From assembly GCA_019925095.2 (NCBI GenBank), contig CM034392.1:4409501-4473500 (forward strand): 64,000 nucleotides of DNA, written 5' to 3'. Below, one piece after another: positions 22,801-33,118 of the stretch (its first letter is position 1; each line of letters starts with the position of its first letter). Both the position numbers and the translations under genes were made by a program. Below the pieces are notes generated by a model, which was given only the letters and a program-made list of their open reading frames with translations, was not told the DNA's origin and ran no database searches. This DNA is from Dendrolimus kikuchii (lineage: Eukaryota > Arthropoda > Insecta > Lepidoptera > Lasiocampidae).

Positions 22801-22817
22801 GGAAAGGAGAGTAGCTT

Positions 22818-22965
22818 CTTAAATAATAATAAGATTTTTATTGACACCAAAATTAAATTTACATGTCTTAAAATTAAGTCTGTTTGGGTACTAACACCTA
22901 AACTAGGCCAAGCCTGTCTCTTAGGTGTTAGTCTCTTCCAGCGACGTCAGAACCATGACGTTAGT
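22818..22965 (-). mobile_element. LINE 3' UTR with strong stem-loop, minus strand
   Basis: Tail AAATAATAATAAG at the left end, then a perfect 12-bp stem ACTAACACCTAA (22890-22901) / TTAGGTGTTAGT (22921-22932) with a 19-nt loop, then TCTCTTCCAGCGACG. Stem-loops next to the tail are a known recognition feature of many LINE RNAs. 5'-truncated; no coding part here. Confidence 0.5.
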
Positions 22966-23039
22966 ATGTAACCATTTTAGTAACTTAGTATGTTAAGTAT
23001 TCGAAAACAAAGAGTTCATTGCAAACAGTTAAGGATTCG

Positions 23040-23335
23040 TAGAATCTATAAATAAGATAGATACAAACATGAACTTAAAGACTAAAATTATATCTAGATA
23101 TGTACAAAGGGCGGTCTTATCGCTAAAAAGCGATCTCTTCCAGACAACCCCAGGAATGAATTGAGATGATAATGGCGATGGTGGTATACGTAACATATAG
23201 TACAAACTACTTACATTTTAATAATAAATACATATGCAGAAATTTTGTATATTACATAGATATATACTTAATATACATACATAACAGCTGTCTATTCAAT
23301 GTATAAGTTTCACATAAATAAATAAATAAAAGTCG
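23040..23335 (-). mobile_element. LINE 3' end of the (TAGA)n-tail family
   Basis: AAGATAGATACAAAC at the left, then GGCGGTCTTATCGC, TAAAAAGCGATCTCTTCCAG and ACAACCCCAGG. The hairpin ATCGCT-AAAA-AGCGAT is shared with 11200, 45560 and 63136. Confidence 0.6.
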
Positions 23336-23848
23336 TCATGGCAACAAGATCAAGTTTTGCTAGCAATACTAGTGTAAGATGTAAAATTCAACATTTTTAT
23401 TTGATTTTGAGAAATTTTTAATGTTTTTAGTCTGATATCTTCTCATATGTGTTTCAGTGCGTAATAGCATTAGTTTTAATTCAAAAACAGTCTCACGACA
23501 GTTGTCCGCGTGTCCTGGAACTAAAACAATGACAACAAGTGCGCATTATTACATAAATTGTGCCATTTATAATATCATGGAGTCCCATTAGGAACAACAA
23601 TCACTTCCCCTAGACTGGCTGGCGCGGGTCTTATATATAGACTTAAAGGTTTTGATACTTTGAATTAGGCCTTACAGTTTCTGTAACATCAAAATTGGTT
23701 TAACCGTATGTTTATAAAAGTAACTTTCATTTATTTTTAAATATTTACTACACGTGTCATTTACTAAAAACATGCGCGAAAATTCAATATATTATTCATT
23801 CTCAATTTCCCTTGGTCTACTGTATTTAATACAGGAAAATCTTATCTT
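23336..23848. other. No recognisable feature
   Basis: AT-rich; nothing shared within the window. Confidence 0.35.
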
Positions 23849-24079
23849 TTACTAATATATAAAGCTGAAGAGTTTGTTTGTTCAAACGCGCTAATCTCAG
23901 GAACTACTGGTCCGATTTGAAAAATTCTTTCAGTGTTAGATAGGCCATTTATCGAAGAACGCTGTAGGCTATATATCATCACGCTAAGACAAATAGGAGC
24001 GGAGCATCAATGACGAATGTATCAAAATCGGGGGTTTTGAAAACAAATTCCACGCAGACGACGTCGCGGGCACAGCTAG
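23849..24079 (-). mobile_element. Helitron-like element H2, copy 2
   Basis: Reverse of 18813-19060: ACTAATATATAAAGCTGAAG to GTCGCGGGCACAGCTAG. The plus frame 24010-24276 overlapping its end is incidental. Confidence 0.6.
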
Positions 24080-24327
24080 TGGACAATATACCCGCTTGTC
24101 CAACGCAGATTGGTCATTTCACATATTGGTTATCTCTGTTCAGGTATCATCATGAGGTATTCCTTCACGGACAGCTCGGAGTAACTGTAAAGTATGTGCA
24201 AACTAGGTTAAAAACTTTTCGTAACGAATCCCGATTTAAACCCGCGTCATTTGAAAGACAAATTAGTCCGTCTTAAATTTTTATGTGTCAATATATGTAT
24301 ATGAATGTAACCAAGAAATAAGAAGAG

Positions 24328-24450
24328 TTTTTTATTGCGATGCCGGTAAACTGGCAGACAGCTCACCCAATGAAAAGTAATTACCATCGCCTATAGACGT
24401 TTGCAACACCAGGGGTGAAGCCAACACGTTGCCAGCCTTTGGGACAGGAA
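24328..24450 (-). mobile_element. Rep-A-related 3' end, diverged
   Basis: TTTATTGCGATGCCGGTAAA, CACCCAATGAAAAGTAATTA, CCATCGCCTATAGACG and TTTGCAACACCAGG follow the minus-strand order of the Rep-A 3' region. Heavily changed. Confidence 0.5.
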
Positions 24451-24626
24451 GAAGGGAAAGTAAACCATCAGAACTCTCACACATCGTACGAAACACGATT
24501 AGCTCAAGGCTAACTTTTTCACTGGGATATTCTGTGTTCGCATGGTATCACACCGATCGAGCCGGCCGTTAGAGCTGTAATCAAGATGATTCCAGTATGA
24601 CTCTACCACGTCACATTTTTTATGGA

Positions 24627-25045
24627 AAAAATAATAATCTGAAGACAAACATACATTGTATATCCCTGAGCTAATTGTACATACATACATACATAACTTC
24701 ACGCCAATTCCCTTGCGGGGCAGGCACGAACAACAGAGCGCCATTTAGGCTTATTCTTACACACCTCACTTGCTTCTTTGACATTTATAACTCTTGTCAT
24801 GCACGCTCGTCTGTTCTTAAGGCTCCTGACATCACCTTCTGCTAGTACACGATCAATTTGATCATGGAGCTAATAGTGTTATGGGTAATATACAATGGAC
24901 CACTCTGGGGCCGAGTCCACATACCCAGACCATAGTAAATAACAGAAAGTTCGTTTCCAAAATTTACCATGCTAGGAATGGCACCCGGAACCTCTGGGTT
25001 CCAGCGACTTCGGCTGCCTAAGGCTTAGCCCGCTCAAGCACAGAC
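24627..25045 (-). mobile_element. tRNA-derived SINE-C, copy 2, carrying an R3 insertion
   Basis: Tail AAAAATAATAATCTG at the left. The body resumes after R3 with GTGTTATGGGTAATATACAA, CATAGTAAATAAC and AGGCTTAGCCCGCTCAAGC (reversed A-box region). The B box is decayed (GAATGGCACCC). Confidence 0.75.
24676..24866 (-). mobile_element. RTE-like LINE 3' end R3, copy 4
   Basis: Minus copy from the tail ACATACATACATACAT to GATCAATTTGATCATG. Flanked by GAGCTAAT at 24668-24675 and 24867-24874. Inserted in SINE-C. Confidence 0.85.
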
Positions 25046-25371
25046 AAGTCAAAATCAAGTATCAAAATTCTTTAAGCAGTTCAATCACGCATCATATTGC
25101 GACAGCGCGCGGAGTTGGGCTCATTGAGAGCGTGCGTGGGCGCAACATCGCTGATAGTAAATATTGCGGCTAACTGTACACGCCCTCGCGACAACTTACC
25201 TAATAGTTGAGCTCGACTGTACCTTTGATAGCTTTTCTCACGATGGATGAGACTTTTATTGGAGCAGTCGTCATGTTTGTTTATAGAAAACATATTTGTG
25301 AATTTATGTCTACACATTTTGGTGAAATGAATAATGTATTTGGCTTTAACACTGGATTAATCAGGCTTAAC
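25046..25371. other. Unassigned, CpG-rich at 25085-25200
   Basis: Includes GCGACAGCGCGCGGAGTTG and ACACGCCCTCGCGAC. On the minus strand ATTAGGTAAGTTG offers a splice-donor-like site at about 25195. No coding domain in the frames here. Confidence 0.3.
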
Positions 25372-25800
25372 CTATTTTTAACCGACTTTAAAAAAAAGGA
25401 GGAGGTTCTCAATTCGTCGGGATCTTTTTTTAACAGACTTCTTTTTTTATAAATGTATGTTCACCGATTACTCCGAGATTTATGATCCGATTTACGTGAT
25501 TCTTTGTTCTTTTTCTTTTTTGTTCGACGCGGAATAGCTGCCATTTGGTCCCCTAAAAATTTGACATAGTTTGGCCCAGTAGTTTTCATTTTATAAACAT
25601 TTTTTTATGAAAAAATTTCCATTCCGTTCCATATGTAATTCTTGTTCAGTTTGATGCGGAATAGTTGCCATTTGGTATCCTAAAAATATAACATAGTTTG
25701 GCCCAGTAATTTTCATTTTACGAACATTTTTTTGTTCCCGTTTCTTGGGACCTATATTTTTTAAGGAGCGCGGCACCTTTCGTAGGTCTATCCATACATA
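25372..25800. mobile_element. AAGTCGGTT-type element with internal duplication
   Basis: Begins AACCGACTTTAAAAAAAAGG. A segment of about 83 bp (GATGCGGAATAGTTGCCATT to CATTTTACGAACATTTTTTT) occurs twice, at about 25527 and 25653. Reads as a non-autonomous DNA element common in Lepidoptera (from memory). The minus frame inside is incidental. Confidence 0.5.
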
Positions 25801-25860
25801 GCTAGACACTAAAAAGTTACAAAAAAAAACTTCGTTTAAAAAACAGACTTCAAAAACAAG

Positions 25861-26064
25861 AAAACTAAAAAGTATAAAATAATTTATTTCTAAAGCTATT
25901 ATTATTAATATATATTATCTAAAACATCTTAAAGTCGGTGCTTAGTAATTTTCAAAATATAGTAACTTTTATGTTTTACTTTGCACCGACTTCAAGATGT
26001 TTTAGATAATATATATTAATACTAAAATAGCTTTAGAAATAAGTTATTTTATACTTTTTAGTTT
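25861..26064. mobile_element. Near-perfect long foldback element
   Basis: Left arm 25861-25941 and right arm 25983-26064 are reverse complements over about 82 bp with only four or so differences. The outer ends are AAAACTAAAAAGTATAAAAT and its complement; the inner ends are AAGTCGGTGC and GCACCGACTT. The loop is 41 nt. Non-coding. Confidence 0.85.
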
Positions 26065-26091
26065 TTTTTTCTAATTTATACTTATTACATT

Positions 26092-26397
26092 ATTATATTA
26101 ATATTATAAATGCGAAAGTCTGAATGGATGTTTCTTGCTCAAGCACGCTAGAACGCCTGAACGGATCTGGATGAATTTTGGCACAGAGATAGATTATAGT
26201 CTCGAATAGCAGATAGGCCCATTTTTTTATCCCGGAATAATATACGGTTCCCTTGCGATACGTTTGTTTTCAGAGAGTCCATGTGGCCTCTCTAAAAAAC
26301 AAACCTACTATGTCTTGTGTACTCCCAGCGGCCGTTCCACCACTCTGTATATAGAATTTACATAAATGTGAGCAAAGCCGCGGGCAAAAGTTAGTTT
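26092..26397 (-). mobile_element. Helitron-like element H3
   Basis: ATTAATATTATAAATGCGAA at one end and AAAGCCGCGGGCAAAAGTTAG at the other, with TTTTTTATCCCGGAATAA inside. The ends match the pattern of many lepidopteran Helitron-like elements. Confidence 0.5.
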
Positions 26398-26406
26398 ATT
26401 GCATAA

Positions 26407-26636
26407 TCTTATACTAATATATAAAGCTGAAGAGTTTGTTTGCATGAACGCGCTAATCTCAGGAACTACTGATCTTATTTGAAAAAAAAGTTCAGTGTTA
26501 GATAGCCCATTTGTCGAGGAAGGCTTTATATTATCACGTTAAGACCAATAGGAGCGGAGCACCAATGAAGAATGTTTCAAAATCTGAGGTTTTTTTTTAA
26601 CTATTCCACGCGGACGAAGTCGCGGGCAGAAGCTAG
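26407..26636 (-). mobile_element. Helitron-like element H2, copy 3
   Basis: ACTAATATATAAAGCTGAAG to GAAGTCGCGGGCAGAAGCTAG. Same family as 18813 and 23849, directly after H3. Confidence 0.6.
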
Positions 26637-26679
26637 TTAATATATATAGGGGGTGTATAGTTTGTATTATGAATTTAAA

Positions 26680-27270
26680 TAAGAAACACAATCAAGAGGC
26701 TTATTCGGACAAGCAGAATTTGAAAATGCAACTTCTAGATTTTTTGTCTGTCTATCAGTCTGTTAGAGCAACACGTGAAAACAATTGAACAAATTTAAAT
26801 AAAACTCGATGCAGAGCTAGCTTATAACGAAATGATTAAAATCGTAAGAGGCGACTAAACAACCAAAAGCCAGGTGGTAGGGCATTTGCCCGACTGGATG
26901 GCTACCACCTTTGGTCTGAAGTATGCTGCCATAACAAACTCGAGTTGTGTTCCTGCATTAGTGGCCATGTTCCAGTCTCCCTTAAGAGAGCGACAGCACA
27001 TTGGTAGCACCTTTGCTGTTACAAATGTCCATAGGTGATGGTAACCATTTCCCATCAGGTGGGCCGTCTGCCTGTCTGCTGAATTCATGCAAAAAAAAAT
27101 AATCAGCTAGGTACTTTTTCTTCCGATAAATGACGTCTTTTCTGTGGGATAGATGAATCTACTTAAAAAGATGGCGCTTTGGCAGTACCTATTTGTTGCC
27201 GCCGTTGCAAGTCAGTAACAAATAGTCGTCGTCATAACAACGCGAATGAAGTTTCGCTGGCACATGCTTT
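26680..27270 (+). repeat. Repeat H9, copy 2, interrupted by Rep-A
   Basis: Left part GTCTGTCTATCAGTCTGTTA and AACTCGATGCAGAGCTAGC; right part TTCCGATAAATGACGTC, GTGGGATAGATGAA and GATGGCGCTTTGG. The right part ends AACGCGAATGAAGTTTCGCTG. Rep-A is at 26844-27100. Confidence 0.55.
26844..27100 (+). mobile_element. Rep-A retroposon, 5'-truncated copy in H9
   Basis: Starts GTAAGAGGCGACTAAACAAC and ends CATGCAAAAAAAAA. A short AATC is present at both edges. More diverged than the other copies (CCTGCATTAGTGGCCATG). Confidence 0.8.
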
Positions 27271-27334
27271 TCTTCTATACTATAATAAATCTATAAATGG
27301 TTCGAGTTTGTACAACGCATTTTGTTAAAAATAA

Positions 27335-27600
27335 CTCAGGGGAGCTAATGCTCACCAGCAGATTATGCTGTACATACATTTTTTAAACTTTTTGTCTTTC
27401 TGTCTATTAAAGCATCACGTGAAAACTGCTGAACGAATTTAAATGAAACTCGACATAGAGCTAGCTTATATCTCAGGGCGTAACTTAGGATACTTTTTAT
27501 CCCGATAAATGATGTCGTTTCCGTGGCATAGACGAAAATGCGATCGCATTGTTTTTGGAAACTACTGAACGTATATGTTAACACTATAGATGAACACTTT
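27335..27600 (+). repeat. Repeat H9, copy 3, uninterrupted
   Basis: ACTCAGGGGAGCTAATGCTC, AACTCGACATAGAGCTAGC, GGATACTTTTTATCCCG, GATGTCGTTTCCGTGGCATAG. Serves as the empty-site reference for the two interrupted copies. Confidence 0.55.
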
Positions 27601-27786
27601 GAAAATCGAGGAAGTTACCTTCGACAAGAGCAGAGCAGAACCGTATGCAAATATGCACATGAACTTAAAACACACAACATTTTTAACTAGTTGATAATTA
27701 ATAAGGCAATAAATTATAGTAATATTGTGGGATCCGAGATTTACACAGTTTCAGTTCAGGAAGCGGTACTCATTGGTAAGCAGATA

Positions 27787-28056
27787 TTTTTTTTTTTATG
27801 TTTAAGGCTTGGCAACTAGGCCTGTAAGCCAGGCGCCGTTGTATTGTAGGCTACAACCGACGTCATTCAACGGAGTTCTTGTCAAAACTCGAAAGGCCAC
27901 ATTTGGCTATATAGTTCACATTTCTCGCAAAAACACATAATTACTACACAAATCTATCAATATCCTACAACTATTGTTCATTTTAGAGTAATTTTACACA
28001 TTTTTAGAAAATAAAATTGCACAGCACAACGTCTCCTTTCAGTTCGCGCCAAAAAC
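27787..28056 (-). mobile_element. Rep-B retroposon, copy 4
   Basis: T-run then ATGTTTAAGGCTTGGCAACT, ending AGTTCGCGCCAAAAACTC. Possible 7-bp duplication AAGCAGA at 27778-27784 and 28059-28065. Confidence 0.82.
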
Positions 28057-28065
28057 TCAAGCAGA

Positions 28066-28680
28066 GAAAATAATAACAATGCGACACAGACGCAATATGT
28101 ATTTTTATGTGTGACAGAAGAAATGAAAGACAACAAAAGGTTAATAGAATAATTAAAAATTATTTTCTTTAACATGCCAGTACTTTGATATTTAAGCTAA
28201 ACGCAGGTTTTAACATTATAATAATCGTAAGCAATTAGTTGGCGTGAAAGTGATATTATTTATCGATTAAAAATTTTAGAATTCTATTGCGTAGACTCGA
28301 AACGTGCGATTGACATTATCGATTTGATGGCGATAAAATATCGATAAAATACACTTCCCTGTGTTGCTTAAGATATCTATTGACTATTAATCTTGGCTTT
28401 TAAGCCGTTTGCTCGATATTTAAATAGACTTCAAGGAAACGTTCATTTTAAGATATAAATTACTTTGATCCGATGACTTATATTTTTAAAATTCGAATTT
28501 CTATTTTCAGACACGATTTAATTTATTGACGATAGTCATATGACTTTGTAGATAATAACCAAAATAAACTAAACAGCATTTGATATTTGTCATGTTCCTC
28601 ATACGAATCTGCAAAAGCAGCCACTTTAAGCCGTCTGATCGCACAGCAAATAAAATGAAAACGTCACTAGATTATACACA
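28066..28680. other. AT-rich, no recognisable feature
   Basis: No shared family or coding domain. Confidence 0.35.
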
Positions 28681-28681
28681 A

Positions 28682-28757
28682 GCTGGGAGTACATTACCAA
28701 TGTACTCCCGGCTTCGATAGGAGACTGGAACCTGGCCCCTAATGCTAGAACCCAACT
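28682..28757. repeat. Short perfect hairpin beside a Rep-A fragment
   Basis: GGGAGTACATT-ACC-AATGTACTCCC forms an 11-bp perfect stem within 28682-28711. It is followed by GAGACTGGAACCTGGCCCCT (28721 on), a 37-bp minus-strand Rep-A fragment. Confidence 0.6.
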
Positions 28758-28862
28758 ACATACCTAATCTGGCTGAGGCTTCTGTTACAAGACACTGGCT
28801 TTTGACTGCGTACTGTATGCTATTCTATCCTTATAACAGCATTTGTACAGTATACCGTCATA

Positions 28863-29181
28863 TCCGTGCAGGAACGGAGAAAATACAATTTCCTGCGGCC
28901 GGGCGGCCTGTCGTAAGAGGCGACTAAACAACCCACAGCCAGGTGGTAGGGCATTTGCCCGACTGGATGGCTACCACTCCTGGTCTAGGGTATGCCGCCA
29001 TAACAACTTTGAATTGTGTTCCGGCATTAGTGACCAGGTTCCAGTCTCCCTTAAGAGAGCAGCAGCGCATTTGTAGCACCATTGGTGTTGCAAATGTCCA
29101 TAGGCGATGGTAACCGCTTTTCATCAAGTGGGCCGTCTGCCTGTCTGTTGAGCTCCTGCAATAAAAAAATAATATAAAAAA
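28863..29181 (+). mobile_element. Rep-A retroposon, full-length copy
   Basis: TCCGTGCAGGAACGGAG to CTGCAATAAAAAAATAATAT and an A run. Flanked by ATACCG at 28852-28857 and 29182-29187. One of the best references for the family consensus. Confidence 0.9.
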
Positions 29182-29189
29182 ATACCGCA

Positions 29190-29795
29190 GCATGACTTGC
29201 TGCCTGGCGGTTGGATAACAACTGCCTGTGCCGAGTTTACCGGCACCTTATATAGTACGAGCGGGGCAAGTAATAGTGATTACGTCTACCCGCACATACA
29301 CTACAGGAGGTATCAGTTCCTTACTTGAACATTATAAACCTAAACTGACGCTAGGCTTGATACGCAAATAGATACTTGCTCAGAATTTTAATACCGTAGT
29401 AATAGATATCATCATAAATTTCAAAAACAACGGAAAATCATGTAGCAATCAGCATAACATACGAAAATTTAAATGTTTTCCTTTTTTCCGATGTCAAAGA
29501 TTTAACCTAGATATTTTTGATATGATAATCAGAGATTAACCTATAATTGTGTATGAAAATAGAAAAGTGAAACTCCAAATGGCATTGGCTCTTTCCCACT
29601 CAACTTTCAAACACCCACGGCGGCCGTATATGGCAAGTTCATTCACAACTAACGAAACAGCTTTACCTACGTCGATGCTAATTGACTTGAACTTATATGT
29701 TTTATATTTTAAAGAAAAATTTTCTACCCGTGAGAATGTAGAAAGTAGAGAATTTATTACATAGACACATATCGATATAAAATACTAAAATGAAA
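29190..29795. other. No recognisable feature
   Basis: GC-richer at 29188-29300, then AT-rich. The 71-codon frame at 29549 has no domain. Confidence 0.35.
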
Positions 29796-29799
29796 ATTG

Positions 29800-30614
29800 C
29801 CCAGTAAAAACGTAATTCGTCACACATCCTGCAATCACAGCTGGAGCGACCAGCCTGATCCTATTTTTGGAGTTTACTCCCTAAGAGTCTTTGTTTTTAT
29901 ATAAGTGTACTCGATATTATCAATTTTCATATCGAATGAAATAATTGAAGCGTTACTTTTTTTATTTCACAATTTGGAACTTTAATGCAATAAAATAAGA
30001 TCTAAAATTATATCCATCAGTGTAAATACGGTGTTTGTAAATTGGAAAGTCTTGTAACCCCCCTTATTATCATACGGTTTCGAACTTTAATGCAATGGAA
30101 TAAGATACAGTGTAAAATACAGTATTTTGAAATTAAAAGGTCTAGGTTTTTTAATGTTTAAGACGTAAACTCCAGTCAAGGAGTAATCTCCAGTCGCGCA
30201 TCCGAGCTGACATACACTTTTTATAGAAATTTCAATTTTATAAATTTCTTTAATTTTAAAAGAAGCAAATTAGAATTTTCAATTTCGATTGATTTCAGTT
30301 TAAATAATGCGTGTGTCATCTTCGAATCACGACAGGAGTTTACTTCTTAAGTACGATTGTCTTTGAATATACAGTGATGGATATTATTTTACATATTATT
30401 TCATTGCATTGAGGTTTGAAATTGTATATTAAAAAACGTAACGCTTTTGAATTAACGCTTGTATTATTTCACTCATAAAACTTCCATACCGGAGGCTTTA
30501 TATGAAAATAGTTTTTTTAAGGAGTAAACTCCAAAAATGTTTTGTAAAAACAATAATGGATTTCAGACGCTAACAGTGATTAGGGCGCGTGTTACGAATT
30601 ACGTTTTTGCTGGG
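29800..30614. mobile_element. Non-autonomous DNA transposon with 26-bp terminal inverted repeats
   Basis: Left end CCCAGTAAAAACGTAATTCG (26 bp to 29825) and right end (30589-30614) are reverse complements with two mismatches. Inside, GGAGTTTACTCC-type motifs recur near 29871, 30176, 30336 and 30520 in both orientations. There is no long open frame, so it is non-autonomous. No clean target duplication was seen at the edges; the superfamily is unassigned. Confidence 0.7.
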
Positions 30615-30619
30615 TGATT

Positions 30620-31588
30620 GTTATTTTTTGGTATGTCTTGAAGTTATTTACAGCTATATATATATTATAGGTATATCAAACCTTCATATTTATATACCTA
30701 TTCCATAAACCTTCAAATCCATGTGTGAGGGACGTCGAGACGTCGCAAAATATATGAATAAATACATATCGTAACAAGCAAGAGAATGAATAAGTCTGTC
30801 CAATACTTTTAGACATATTACCGAGATTACATAAAGATTGGGCCCGACTTGACCCGGTGGCCTCCAACCTCCCTATTATAGCCACCCCTTGCCTCGCAGT
30901 TATTAAATTACTGTTCAAAAGGTCTTTATATCATCTCAAACATACACAGTAAAACAACAATACCATAAAGTAAATATACAAAGAGTTACAATTTAAATTT
31001 TGTCACTTACTGAGTTTACTGAAGAATGTAGCACCTGGCAGTTGGCAGAACGACTGGTATGCCTCGTTTCAGCTACGGCTTAAATACTAGAAAATATTTG
31101 AAAATACCTTCAATTATATATTCGAAATTTAAAACGACTAGTAACTTGTAAAGACTTGTTATAATTATTACTAACAATATTTAGTAAATATAAACAGTAT
31201 CTTGGCTAATAGTAAGTAAGAAATACTTGCTTGATATTCGTTGTACTAGTTTAGTTTATCCCTACATTCATTTGGAAGAACAAGCCAAAGTTATATGTCT
31301 TTACTCTTCTTAAGAATTGTTAATAAAACTTTATTATTTTCTACAACATATCTAAAATTCTGCCTTAAAATAATTACTGTATTGTGATACCTAACACACG
31401 ACTGGTTAGAAACAATATACTGTATAGTATTTATACATGTTTATGTATAATCAAATATTTTAATGGCATAACACCTGCGACTATCGTCTGTCTTTAAAAT
31501 CAATTAACAGACATCAACAACAACACACTCTTACAATTAGACACACTGCACTGTTGCGAATCGGTGATTATTGATTTACTTATACACC
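30620..31588. other. Unassigned
   Basis: The minus frame 30676-30918 (80 codons) shows no domain I recognise. The rest is AT-rich. Confidence 0.35.
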
Positions 31589-31601
31589 ATATTTAATTTT
31601 C

Positions 31602-31888
31602 GGGCATGTGGAAAGAATGCATGATGAAAGAATGACTAAACAGATATACAATGCAAAAGTGGATGGATGCAGAAGTCGTGGAAGGCCACGACACACCTTC
31701 CATGATCAAATTGATCGTGTACTAACGGAGGGTGATGTCAGGAGCCTTAAGAACAGACGAGCGTGCATGACAAGAGTTATGAATGTCAAAGAAACAAGTG
31801 AGGTGTGTAAGGATGGGCCTAAATGGCGCTCTGTTGTTCGTGCCTACCCCGCAAGGGAACTGGCGTGAAGTTATGTATGTATGTATGT
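31602..31888 (+). mobile_element. RTE-like LINE 3' end R3, copy 5
   Basis: Open frame FGHVERMHDERMTKQIYNA... to YPARELA and stop, then TTATGTATGTATGTATGTAT. Flanked by ATATTTAATTTTC at 31589-31601 and 31889-31901 (13 bp, perfect). Confidence 0.93.
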
Positions 31889-31974
31889 ATATTTAATTTT
31901 CATACCAATTACATACATTGAGAAATGAAATTTATTATTAAAGAATACAACATACAGAGCACATTTTTATTTTA

Positions 31975-32180
31975 TCCGTGCAGGAACGGAGAAAGAATAC
32001 AATTTCCTGCGGCCGGGCGGCCTGTCGTAAGAGGCGACTAAACAACCCACAGGTAGGTGGTAGGGCATTTGCCCGACTGCATGGCTACCACCCCTGGTCT
32101 AAAGCATGTCGCCATAACAACTTTGAGTTGTGTTCCGGCATTAGTGACCAGGTTCCAGTGACCCTTAAGAGAGCAGCAGC
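31975..32180 (+). mobile_element. Rep-A 5' two-thirds, joined to an antisense LINE
   Basis: TCCGTGCAGGAACGG through CTTAAGAGAGCAGCAGC, where Rep-A text stops abruptly. The next bases (TCTTCTTCTGCGAACGGG) belong to the 3' side of a minus-strand LINE. The 164-codon plus frame across the junction is an artefact of the fusion. Confidence 0.75.
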
Positions 32181-32800
32181 TCTTCTTCTGCGAACGGGCG
32201 GTTTCCGCAACTCGACGTCAAAGCGCCTATTTTGCGTGCGGGGGTGGATGAGGGTTTACTCCATCCAGCCCAGCTCCTCCAGGAAGTCCACCAGCTTCTT
32301 GACGTTACTGAAGATTTCTCGGAGGCTACCTGGGGCGTCCAGATACTTCGCCCTGTATTGGGCCACCTCTCCGCATTCAAGCAAGACATGGGCGGCTGTT
32401 TCTTCTTCCTCCAAGCATGCTCTGCACAGGGGGCTGTCAGTGACACCTATATCTAGACCAGAAGTCTGTTAGCCATGTCCAGTCAGGCACTAATACCTAA
32501 CCTCAGCCGGGACCGACTGTAGGTTGTTTATGTCGCCTCTTAAGATGCAGGTTTAGCCGAGGCATTGCAGGAATTCGTATGCCTCCAAATTAGGTTGTCC
32601 CAAAAGATGTCTGTTAAAATTGCCATGTCCAGTGGCAATAACTAGCCTCAGCCGGGACCGACTGAGCTTTAAGATATTCCTGGAGAAATGCAGGTTTAGC
32701 CGAGGGATTGCCAGCTTGGCTTGCCTGCAATCCTCCAGGTTGTCCCAAAGTTGTTGATGTAGTGCCCTTGTCTTTTGATTTATGTAGTTTCTAAACCAAC
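32181..32800 (-). pseudogene. LINE ORF2 C-terminus with zinc-knuckle-like motif, internally duplicated
   Basis: On the minus strand the frame reads SPLCRACLEEEETAAHVLLEC, then GEVAQYRAKYL, then KKLVDFLEELGWME and a stop at 32256-32258. C-x2-C-x8-H-x4-C is the usual cysteine-histidine motif after the RNase H-type region of arthropod LINEs. Farther upstream SRSRLRLVIATGHGNFNRHL (about 32605-32665) is the conserved TGHG block. The segment from CCTCGGCTAAACCTGCAT to CTGGACATGGC occurs twice (about 32460-32560 and 32625-32710), with stops in the second. No initiator, so it is a remnant. Confidence 0.75.
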
Positions 32801-33118
32801 TGCCTTAGCTGACCTCATTCGGAAATGCGCAGATAGTCTAGCAGTATTAACTCTAAACGCAATACCTAATCGCAACAGAATAGAGACATTGTTATAGAAA
32901 CACATTGTTTTGTTGTAGCAAGGAACGTGCAAACAATACAGTCAAGTAGGATGTCCGCCATGAGAATGTTTCCTTTTGTTATTTTTGTAGAAAACCGGAG
33001 AAAATAGTCTGACGATATAATTGTTTGGTAGAGCGAAAGAGGAAACATTTTAATGAATGTTTTTCTTGGAATGTACTCAGATCCTAACGAGTTCACGAGA
33101 GCGTTTTGTTATTGGTAA
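32801..33118. other. No recognisable feature
   Basis: Unassigned sequence between LINE fragments. Confidence 0.35.

Noticed and set aside
28843..29193. Recurrent 60-100 residue frames on both strands of Rep-A copies (for example RAACRKRRLNNPQPGG)
   Set aside because: They recur because the DNA is a repeat. Frames, starts and stops differ between copies, both strands are open, and no copy has a consistent coding signature.
31978..32472. 164-codon plus-strand ORF
   Set aside because: It spans the junction of Rep-A and an antisense LINE; the real coding sense of the right half is the minus strand.
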